DNA from: SIG607 sp045648445
Lineage (GTDB): Bacteria > Bacillota > Clostridia > Oscillospirales > Acutalibacteraceae
Direction of reading: 5' to 3'
DNA: 64,000 bases
NCBI GenBank assembly: GCA_045648445.1
Contig: JAZRNY010000004.1
Coordinates: 1-64,000, forward strand
Positions 50,391 through 56,971 of the stretch are shown here, piece after piece (position 1 is the first letter of the stretch; every line of letters starts with the position of its first letter). Below the pieces are notes generated by a model, which saw nothing but the letters and a program-made list of their open reading frames with translations, did no database searches and was not told the DNA's origin. A program made the position numbers and the translations under genes.

Positions 50391-50473
50391 GCGGGTGTGG
50401 CGGAATTGGCAGACGCACTAGCCTTAGGAGCTAGCGGATCACCGTGCAGGTTCAAGTCCTGTCACCCGCACCA
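50391..50473 (+). tRNA. tRNA-Leu (anticodon TAG)
   Basis: A complete 83-base tRNA with acceptor GCGGGTG/CACCCGC, anticodon stem CTAGC/GCTAG with loop CTTAGGA (TAG), a variable arm, T arm GCAGGTTCAAGTCCTGT-type and encoded CCA. The insertion spot for the blocks downstream. Confidence 0.96.
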
Positions 50474-50477
50474 TGTT

Positions 50478-50519
50478 GAATGTTCATAACGGACTTAACC
50501 GTTATGAACATTCTTTTTT
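50478..50519 (+). terminator. Terminator after tRNA-Leu
   Basis: GAATGTTCATAACGG pairs with CCGTTATGAACATTC, followed by TTTTTTA. It differs from the TCCGAG/CTCGGA terminators after the two downstream copies of the tRNA tail; its right arm ATGAACA recurs at 52481. Confidence 0.9.
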
Positions 50520-50584
50520 ATTTTGAGCAAGTTTTTAGGTATTAGGGGGCAACCCTAACAAGTGTGGATATCCATCCACGATGC

Positions 50585-50613
50585 TTGCGAATTAGAATCC
50601 ATTGTGATATAAT
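50585..50613 (+). promoter_or_regulatory. Promoter of the small unknown gene
   Basis: TTGCGA (50585-50590), 17 bases, TATAAT (50608-50613). Confidence 0.65.
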
Positions 50614-50634
50614 AAATACAAGGTGGTGGTACTT

Positions 50635-51024
50635 ATGATTTCAAAACTTTCTCAAGAAATATATGAAAAATCAATTCAACTAAAAAATTATGATGAAAGA
50701 AAGTTGTTACTTAAAAGAAATCGTTTAACACTTCTTAATGAATTGTATCAACTTCAGGATATGACGGATATTCTTTTATCATCATTACATAGCGATTCAA
50801 GTTTTTCGTATAACTACATTGAACTTGCTATATTTATGAAAACTTTACTTGCGGAATGTATCGTTTATTTAACCTCAATGGGTAAAAATTATCGCACTAC
50901 CGTAAAACGATATATATGTGGATTTCATAATCTTCCCAGAGCATTTTTATCTATCGATAATAAAATGAAAGTATCTACTGCGGAAGCAATGGAATACTTT
51001 AAACCATATCTCAAGTTGGATTGA
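50635..51024 (+). CDS. Hypothetical protein in a tRNA-Leu-associated insertion
   Basis: A 129-residue, mostly helical protein with no signal peptide and no motif I recognise; the first 50 residues are heptad-like and charged (LKNYDERKLLLKRNRLTLLNEL in part), the middle is hydrophobic (YNYIELAIFMKTLLAECIV) and the end basic. ATG 50635 follows AAGGTGGT and its own promoter. It lies between tRNA-Leu and the first extra copy of the tRNA tail, so it is cargo of a probable integrated element. A nucleic-acid or small regulatory role cannot be told. Confidence 0.6.
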   Translation: MISKLSQEIYEKSIQLKNYDERKLLLKRNRLTLLNELYQLQDMTDILLSSLHSDSSFSYNYIELAIFMKTLLAECIVYLTSMGKNYRTTVKRYICGFHNLPRAFLSIDNKMKVSTAEAMEYFKPYLKLD

Positions 51025-51046
51025 CAAATCCGTTTAGAACAACCTC

Positions 51047-51086
51047 ACCAAAGCAAAAAGGAGCCGAAAGGTTCCTTTTGCTTTGG
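51047..51086 (+). terminator. Long perfect hairpin after the small gene
   Basis: CCAAAGCAAAAAGGA pairs with TCCTTTTGCTTTGG around GCCGAAAGGT. It is a strong stem about 25 bases after the stop; the T tail is inside the stem, so it may serve as a terminator or RNA stabiliser. The rest of 51087-51170 shows nothing recognisable. Confidence 0.5.
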
Positions 51087-51169
51087 CGTGGATAAACAAG
51101 CCGACGCAGAGCCTCGCAGATTTGCGAGTGGGACGAGGCTTGATTTGGATGAACGATAACGCAAAGCAA

Positions 51170-51242
51170 GGTTCGGGAGGGCTGTCACCCACACCATATT
51201 TCCGAGTAAGACGAAAGGTTTGCTCGGATTTTGTTTTTTAGA
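51170..51242 (+). repeat. Second copy of the tRNA-Leu 3' tail with terminator (att-like)
   Basis: Bases 51182-51196 match the last 15 bases of tRNA-Leu with one change (CTGTCACCCACACCA). They are followed by TCCGAG..CTCGGATTTTGTTTTTTA, a terminator like that at 52502. Such repeats mark the ends of elements integrated at a tRNA 3' end. Confidence 0.7.
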
Positions 51243-51308
51243 TGGCAGAACTTGAATATTTGGTAGACGGTGCGCAGACAAGTTTCGAATACAAATATAC
51301 CACTACGG

Positions 51309-51337
51309 TTGACTTGCGGTGCGATTTATGATATTAT
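51309..51337 (+). promoter_or_regulatory. Promoter of the GGDEF gene
   Basis: TTGACT (51309-51314), 17 bases, TATTAT (51332-51337), 30 bases before ATG 51368, which has an AGGAGG site. Confidence 0.75.
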
Positions 51338-51367
51338 ACCAAGTATGCAAAATAGGAGGTCCACGCA

Positions 51368-52453
51368 ATGACTCAATACTTTTATACTATCCCCGTTCTT
51401 CTTATGATGCTTTTATGCATGCTCTTTTTAACTGTTACAAATGAGTTTATATTAGCTACACATAAAAAAGGTTTTTTTATTGCTTTTTTAGGCGAGTTTT
51501 TCATAATCATATGTGAAGGTTTATCCATTTTTTTAAATAGTTCCGCAATAGCATTTAAGCCAATCCACTTTTTATCAAATTATATAGGCTTTCTTCTTTC
51601 TCCAATTTTAATCATTCTTTTTGCAACTTCAATAGGCAACTTCCGTCACTTTAAAGGTGCTATTATCGGTATCATTGCTTATTTTATCTTGTTCAACTGT
51701 CTGGTTGTGACAAATCAACTGTTTTTCATAGATGCTCAAAATAATTATCATCGTGGATTGTTGTTTCCTATATATGTTATCTCGTATTTTCTTGCAGTTA
51801 TATACTTGCTCTACGAATCGCTCAGATATTCGCGTAAAGGTTTTTTACAACATAAAATCTTCGCCTATTTTTTAAGCTTTTTCTTTCTTGCATCAAGTTC
51901 TATACAAGTCTTCGACCCCAAAGTTTATATGACAAGAATAACGGTTGTTCTGAGCTTATGTGCTTATTACGCCTACAACATCGAGTTGGCAAATCTTTTT
52001 GACAAACTTACAGGCGTTCTTAATCAAGGAACATATTTAAGAAAAGTAAAATACTTAAAAAAGGAACAAGTTGTAATAATTTTAGATATTGACAACTTTA
52101 AAGTAATTAATGACAATTACGGTCATCAATTCGGTGATGAATGTTTAAGTAATATTTCTCGCGCGATTAAATCGGTTTTTGGAAATTATGGCCAGTGCTA
52201 CCGAATTGGCGGTGATGAATTTGCGGTAATTTTAAAAAGATATCAAAACGTGGAGGGTTTGATAAAGCGTTTTGATATCGCCGTTGCCGATAAATTTAAA
52301 AACAAACCCTGCCAATTATCACTTTCACTTGGTTATTCCAAATGCGAAAAGAATGATTCTTTTGAAGCAGTGATACAGCGCGCAGACTCTAATATGTATG
52401 ATGCAAAAAAGCAAAAGAAGGCATTAGAAACAACGGCTTTCAATACCAATTAA
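51368..52453 (+). CDS. Membrane GGDEF domain protein (diguanylate cyclase)
   Basis: A 361-residue protein: about six membrane segments in residues 5-205, then a GGDEF domain (about 212-350) with DKLTGVLNQGTY, ILDIDNFKVINDNYGHQFGDE and the intact catalytic CYRIGGDEFAVIL near 288. It should make cyclic di-GMP from two GTP in response to an unknown signal at the membrane. It lies between the second and third copies of the tRNA-Leu tail and is thus probably cargo of an integrated element. Ribosome site AGGAGG at good distance. Confidence 0.9.
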   Translation: MTQYFYTIPVLLMMLLCMLFLTVTNEFILATHKKGFFIAFLGEFFIIICEGLSIFLNSSAIAFKPIHFLSNYIGFLLSPILIILFATSIGNFRHFKGAIIGIIAYFILFNCLVVTNQLFFIDAQNNYHRGLLFPIYVISYFLAVIYLLYESLRYSRKGFLQHKIFAYFLSFFFLASSSIQVFDPKVYMTRITVVLSLCAYYAYNIELANLFDKLTGVLNQGTYLRKVKYLKKEQVVIILDIDNFKVINDNYGHQFGDECLSNISRAIKSVFGNYGQCYRIGGDEFAVILKRYQNVEGLIKRFDIAVADKFKNKPCQLSLSLGYSKCEKNDSFEAVIQRADSNMYDAKKQKKALETTAFNTN

Positions 52454-52476
52454 CGATTATCAGGAATAATCTCGTT

Positions 52477-52539
52477 CCGTTATGAACACCCGCACCAAAT
52501 TTCCGAGTTGTCGCAAGACTGCTCGGAATTTGTTTTTTA
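52477..52539 (+). repeat. Third copy of the tRNA-Leu 3' tail with terminator (att-like)
   Basis: CACCCGCACCA at 52487-52497 equals the last 11 bases of tRNA-Leu; AAATTTCCGAG..CTCGGAATTTGTTTTTTA follows, 19 of 21 bases around the junction agreeing with the 51186 copy. CCGTTATGAACA just before it repeats the right arm of the true tRNA terminator. Confidence 0.72.
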
Positions 52540-52553
52540 CGGTATATTTAATA

Positions 52554-52582
52554 TTGCATTAACATTTAAGTTATGATAAAAT
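52554..52582 (+). promoter_or_regulatory. Promoter before the GH130 gene
   Basis: TTGCAT (52554-52559), 17 bases, TAAAAT (52577-52582). Transcription would start near 52589, only a few bases before the conserved reading frame, leaving no room for a ribosome site. Confidence 0.6.
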
Positions 52583-52656
52583 AAGGACATTTATACAGAC
52601 ATCCAAAAAACCCAATTATTTCTCCAAAGGATTTTCCCGTTCCTGCTGATTCTGTT

Positions 52657-53517
52657 ATGAACTGCGGTCAGGCAATGTACAAAGGCAAGGTTGTTTTACT
52701 TTGCGCTTGTATTTACCGTGGTCTTGTTAACGGACAAAAAACAGGTATTCACGTTGCTATGAGTGACGATGGAATTAATTTCACCATTAATCCTACTCCC
52801 CTTTGCACACACAATCCTTGGAGTGACGATATATGCAATTATGATGGTTGGGTAATTGACCCAAGATTAACCCAAATCGGAGATGAATATTATATTGTTC
52901 GTCCCGGCCAAGGTCCCCTTGGTCCTTGTGCATTACTTGAAAAGACCAAAGATTTTGAAACTCTTGAATTTATGGGTTGTATTGCCCTTCCCCCAAACCG
53001 TGTTCCCTGCCTTTTCCCCGAAAAAATAGACGGCAGATACGTTCGTCTTGACCGTCCGATGTTTGGCTCAGGCAAGGGTTGCGGTGAAATTTGGATTTCT
53101 TATTCCCCCGACCTTAAATATTGGGGTGACTACAGACCTCTTTTACGTCCCGGAGTTGTTCCCTACTTTGATTTCAAAATCGGTCCTACCGTTCCCGTTA
53201 AAACTAAAGATGGTTGGCTTGAAATCATCCACGGCACATGGAATACTTGCGACAATACCCGTTATTCCTTAGGCGCTGTTCTTCTTGACCTTGAAGATCC
53301 GTCGAAAATCATCGGTAGAACTACCAGTTGGATACTTACCCCTCAAGCCCCTTACGAACTAATGGGTCACGTTAGTAACGTATGTTTTGCCTGTGGTTGT
53401 CTTATTGACGAAGATAAAGATGAAATCAAGGTTTACTACGGCGCTGCCGACGAAAGAATTTGCCTTGCTACAGGCTCTCTTTCCGAACTAATTGATGCTT
53501 GTAAAAACAATCTTTAA
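52657..53517 (+). CDS. GH130 family glycoside phosphorylase/hydrolase, 5' end damaged
   Basis: 286 residues from the first ATG; a five-bladed beta-propeller GH130 enzyme (mannosyl-glycoside phosphorylase or mannosidase type): HVAMSDDGINF, DPRLTQIGDEYYIV, GPCALLEKTKDFETLE, DRPMFGSGKGCGEIWISYSPDLKYWG, IHGTWNT, YYGAADERICLATGSL. In-frame codons before this ATG read RHPKNPIISPKDFPVPADSV, the conserved start of the family, but the frame opens at 52585 right after a stop and holds no ATG, GTG or TTG. The natural start seems lost, perhaps by a small deletion between promoter and gene; the remaining ATG would give a shortened protein. It may be inactive. Confidence 0.8.
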   Translation: MNCGQAMYKGKVVLLCACIYRGLVNGQKTGIHVAMSDDGINFTINPTPLCTHNPWSDDICNYDGWVIDPRLTQIGDEYYIVRPGQGPLGPCALLEKTKDFETLEFMGCIALPPNRVPCLFPEKIDGRYVRLDRPMFGSGKGCGEIWISYSPDLKYWGDYRPLLRPGVVPYFDFKIGPTVPVKTKDGWLEIIHGTWNTCDNTRYSLGAVLLDLEDPSKIIGRTTSWILTPQAPYELMGHVSNVCFACGCLIDEDKDEIKVYYGAADERICLATGSLSELIDACKNNL

Positions 53518-53533
53518 TTAATACAGTCACATA

Positions 53534-53565
53534 AAAAACCGAGAGTTAAAACTCTCGGTTTTTCG
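53534..53565. terminator. Bidirectional terminator between GH130 and nagB-like genes
   Basis: AAAAACCGAGAGTT, loop AAA, ACTCTCGGTTTTT, with T runs on both strands, between two convergent genes. Confidence 0.88.
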
Positions 53566-53566
53566 T

Positions 53567-54421
53567 TTATTTATTGTAAATTCTGATTTCGGGAATTGGT
53601 GAAGCAAGTGCTACGCTTGCAGCATAGATTTTTGCATCAGGATGGTTTTGGAAAAGTGAGCAAGGAATTTTGCTTGTAACAGGACCGTGAAGAATTTTTC
53701 TGAGCGCTGCTGCATTCCAGTCTCTAGGCATACACATTCTAACCTTTTTAGCCATAAACGCTTCTCTCATACCAACTGTGATACAGTTTTGAGGAATACC
53801 GTCAAGGTCTGCGGCACAGTTCATAAATGCATTTATAGTAAGGGTTTCTCTTGCAATTTTAAGAACACGTGTAGGAAGATTTGCAAATTCTTCATTAGAC
53901 ATGGTTTCACCGGGTTCGGGTGGCTCGTTAAAAGCAAAGTGCGCAGTAATACCTACACCGCCCCAAGCCATATCAAGTTTTCCTTGGTTTTTGATATATT
54001 CTTCAATAAATTTGGGCTTTTCAGGGTCAGGGAAAATTCTTTGTTCTTTAGGGATATTAAGTTCATCATCAATAAGATTATAGAAAATTCTGTCCATACC
54101 GCCTCTAAAGGAAAGAGGGTCAGACTTATCAAGATATTTAAGGTCTTCGGTCAAATATTCGTCCATATTAATAAAATGGCAACGTTTAAGGCTTAAACGG
54201 TACTTATTTACAAGCCATACAAGACGGCTATAAGGTCCTAAGGGGCCGTAAGGAACGATCATTACGGTATCCTCGCCTTTTTCATTGTTTTCCTTTATTG
54301 TCTCAAAAACTTCAATAGCCATTTTCCAATAAAGGTCCTGTTCGCATTCGCACACATCAAGTTTAATGTTGCTTCCTTTTCCAAGTTCGCTTGGTGGAAT
54401 TAGATTGTACTCCGGTATCAT
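53567..54421 (-). CDS. nagB: Glucosamine-6-phosphate deaminase-like protein (NagB family)
   Basis: A 284-residue NagB/SugarP-isomerase-family protein: IVPYGPLGPYSRLV near 53, FINMDEYLTED near 85 (catalytic Asp of the MDEY motif kept) and GGVGITAHFAFNEPPEPG near 153. In NagB this second motif is normally GGVGNDGHIAFNEP; here the proton-relay Asp-Gly is Thr-Ala while His and Glu remain. NagB converts glucosamine-6-phosphate to fructose-6-phosphate plus ammonia; the change could shift or weaken that activity. It overlaps the broken nagA by four bases, in one operon. Confidence 0.82.
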   Translation of the reverse strand: MIPEYNLIPPSELGKGSNIKLDVCECEQDLYWKMAIEVFETIKENNEKGEDTVMIVPYGPLGPYSRLVWLVNKYRLSLKRCHFINMDEYLTEDLKYLDKSDPLSFRGGMDRIFYNLIDDELNIPKEQRIFPDPEKPKFIEEYIKNQGKLDMAWGGVGITAHFAFNEPPEPGETMSNEEFANLPTRVLKIARETLTINAFMNCAADLDGIPQNCITVGMREAFMAKKVRMCMPRDWNAAALRKILHGPVTSKIPCSLFQNHPDAKIYAASVALASPIPEIRIYNK

Positions 54422-55550
54422 ACTTCTTCTCCTTTTATATAAGTTTTTAAAAGATTAAACTCTTTATCAAAAATATTGAGGTCGGCATCCTTACCTACTT
54501 CAATACTTCCTTTTCTGTCACTAACCCCAATATATTCTGCAGGGTTTTTGGTTACACACTTAAGAAGTTCCTTAACAGATATACCCGTCATTTTATTAAC
54601 GTTTTTAATACTATCAGTAAGTTTAAGGCAACTTCCCGCTAAACTGTAGCCCTTATCGGTATCAACAATAAGTCGGTCTTCTTCGATTATAACCGGTACA
54701 CCACCCATATTTCCCTTTCCTATAGGCATACCCGAAAGATGAACGTTATCACTTATAAACAATATTTTATCAATTGGTTTAAATTTAAAAAGAATATTTA
54801 CAAATTCTTTATTCACGTGATAGCCATCTGTTATAATTTCAGCATATAGTCTGTTATCAAATACGCCGACACCACCGGCGCCGAGTTCAAGATGATTCAT
54901 CCAATACATACCGTTATAAAGGTGAGTGACACCACTCATTCCATTTTCAATACAAGGCAGTATATCTTTTTCTAAAGCGTTAGTATGGCCCATAGACGCT
55001 CTGATACCCTTTTCTTTTAAAAGGGTACAAAGTTGTTCACTTCCCTTATTTTCAGGGGCAAATGCCATAATTTTTATATGACCTTTTGAAGCCGCTAACA
55101 TTTTTTCTATAAGCGAAAAATCAATTTCATCTTTTATAAAGTCTGGGTTTTGAGCACCGCATTTTTCCTTTGAAAAGAAAATCCCTTCACTGTAAATCCC
55201 AAGGGCTTCAGCACCGCTTTTATCCTGATTTTCAATATATTCAGCAAGAACGCTTAGGGCATTTAGCGTATCTTCTTCGCTTAAAGTAAGGGTAGTAGGT
55301 AGAAATGAGGTAACACCGATTTTTGCTAAATTTTTAGAAAGTTCAGCGCAATTTTCTACCGCATCAATTCCACCTCTGCCGTGGATATGTATATCAATAA
55401 AACCAGGTGTGATATATTTTCGCTAAAATTAATTTCTACATCGCCTTTAAGATTATCACCAATTTCCACGATTTTTTCATTAAACGCAATATCTTTTTTT
55501 AAAAAATCGCCGTTAATGTAAAGGTTGGCATTTTTTAAAATTTTAAGCAT
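54418..55550 (-). pseudogene. nagA: N-acetylglucosamine-6-phosphate deacetylase, frameshifted
   Basis: The gene starts at ATG 55550 (AGAGGTG upstream) with MLKILKNANLYINGDFLKK. Near 55407-55411 two extra bases (a CA repeat; TCACACCTGG where TCACCTGG would keep frame) break it. Reading on in the corrected frame gives SPGFIDIHIHGRGGIDA (metal HxH site), SEGIFFSKEKCGAQNP, then GHTNALEKD, GVTHLYNGM, SDNVHLSGM and a normal C terminus at 54418. So only one lesion is visible and the rest is well kept: a recent mutation, phase variation at the CACA run, or a sequencing/assembly error. Confidence 0.85.
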
Positions 55551-55572
55551 AAATTCACACCTCTTTTCAATT

Positions 55573-55578
55573 ATTATA
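55573..55578 (-). promoter_or_regulatory. -10 box of the nagA-nagB operon
   Basis: TATAAT at 55573-55578, 23 bases before nagA. No good -35 is present at 17 bases upstream (TTTATT), which fits a promoter that needs an activator, such as the divergent AraC-type protein. Confidence 0.5.
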
Positions 55579-55644
55579 ACTACTTTTAAAGGTAAATAAA
55601 ATGCAAAAAACAATATTTATTTGTAAAATTCGCTCATTTTTCAC

Positions 55645-55673
55645 TTGACTAATAATTTATTTTAAAATACAAT
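55645..55673 (+). promoter_or_regulatory. Promoter of the AraC-type gene
   Basis: TTGACT (55645-55650), 17 bases, TACAAT (55668-55673), 11 bases before ATG 55684 with a GGTGATG site. Confidence 0.65.
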
Positions 55674-55683
55674 TGGTGATGTT

Positions 55684-56456
55684 ATGAAACTAATAAATTT
55701 TGACACTGAAAAAACATTACCGTTATAAACTCATGTCATCCTTTGCCAACAAAAAGTCCTGTCAGCATTAAAAACAGGCCCTATAGCGCACTTATTTATC
55801 TTGTTCGTGGCGGAATACGTTTTAATTTTAATAATACCGAACTTCTTGCCAGAGAACGAGACGTGGTATATCTGCCGGAAAAGTGCAGTTTTAATTATAA
55901 AGCATCCAAAGAAATTTCCGCTATTGAAATTGATTTTACACTAATTGATCGCGACAAAAATATTAATCTTTTGTTTTCGGATCATCCGGTACTTTCTCTT
56001 ATTGATACGGGTGATGAAATACAAGATTGTTTTATGAAGATTTTAAAAAGTTTTTCCTCCCCTTCCACTTCAGCAAAAATCAAGAGAACTGCAGATTTTT
56101 TAACCATACTTTCAAACATTGAAGACAGCGAAATTAACGACGAGGGCGTCATGCGTCTTGCTCCTGCTCTTTACCGCTTGCGAGAAGGTTATTGCTAAAA
56201 AGTTTACGTAAAGGAGTTAAGTGAATTATGCGGTATGAGCCAAGCGAGTTTGCGTCGGCTTTTTAAAGAAACTTTTGGTGTATCCCCCATAACATACAAA
56301 AATAATTTAAGAATAAAAATGGCATGTTCCCTTATAAAAAGCGGTGCATATTCAGTAAATGAAATATCTGAAATTTTAGGTTTTGAAGATATTTACGCCT
56401 TTTCACACGCATTTAAAAAAGCAACGGGAGTAACTCCAAGTAAATATGTAGGATAA
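55684..56456 (+). pseudogene. AraC-family transcriptional regulator, broken by frameshift and stop
   Basis: ATG 55684 begins MKLINFDTEKTLPL and hits a stop at 55726. The next frame continues naturally from 55725 as INSCHPLPTKSPVSIKNRP and YSALIYLVRGGIRF, the N-terminal cupin-like sensor. An in-frame TAA at 56196-56198 interrupts it again; codons beyond read KVYVKELSELCGMSQASLRR and the C-terminal AraC DNA-binding part (YSVNEISEILGFEDIYAFS, GVTPSKYVG) to 56456. Two independent lesions make a working protein unlikely. It is divergent from the frameshifted nagA, its probable target. Confidence 0.85.
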
Positions 56457-56503
56457 AAAAAGTCATTGCGGTTAACTATATAACACGACACCGCAATGAC
56501 TTT
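56456..56503. terminator. Bidirectional terminator
   Basis: AAAGTCATTGCGG pairs with CCGCAATGACTTT around a 19-base loop, T-rich on both sides, between the convergent AraC-type and SLOG genes. Confidence 0.75.
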
Positions 56504-56506
56504 ATT

Positions 56507-56971
56507 TTATATTTTTATAATTTCTATTCCTTTTTTTTGAGCGTAATCGGTGGTAAAATATGAGCCACCGCTATTTTTTCTCAAATAAGAAATAATATAT
56601 CCGCTTTCGTCCACCATATAACGATTTCTTACGTGCAAACAGCCCCTGTAATAGTTTTCGCTTAGTTCTACAACTTGGTCTGCCAGTTTTAAAGTTTCGT
56701 TATATATTGCTAAATCGCTTTGACAAAATCCCTTTGCCTGCGCTTTATATGGTACGGCAATTACTATTTTAATATGCGGAAAATTTTGCCTTATTTCAAA
56801 AAGCAAGGTAGCCGCCAACGTATCAAAACCCAACGCCCCGCCTACTATAAAACGTTCTACACCCTTATCAACAAGGGTCATAATTGCTTCTCTTGTTTTT
56901 TTGTGAACAAAGGCATATTCCTCATTAGGAACCTCTCTGTGTCCCGTAAAACAACAGGTTTTATTCTTCAT
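56507..56971 (-). CDS. SLOG-family (DUF1273/YpsA-like) protein
   Basis: A 154-residue Rossmann-like SLOG protein: CCFTGHREVPNEE at the start, FIVGGALGFDTLAATLLFE near 42 (GG.LGxD motif), VIAVPYKAQAKGFCQSD, LADQVVELSENYYRGCLHVRNRYMVDES. SLOG proteins bind or cleave nucleotide-derived ligands; some take part in stress or phage defence. Its start lies inside the end of the GH2 gene (11-base overlap). Confidence 0.85.
   Translation of the reverse strand: MKNKTCCFTGHREVPNEEYAFVHKKTREAIMTLVDKGVERFIVGGALGFDTLAATLLFEIRQNFPHIKIVIAVPYKAQAKGFCQSDLAIYNETLKLADQVVELSENYYRGCLHVRNRYMVDESGYIISYLRKNSGGSYFTTDYAQKKGIEIIKI

Noticed and set aside
51045..51281. 78-residue minus-strand reading frame near the second tRNA tail
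   Set aside because: It covers the hairpin and terminator sequences and has no ribosome site or family features.
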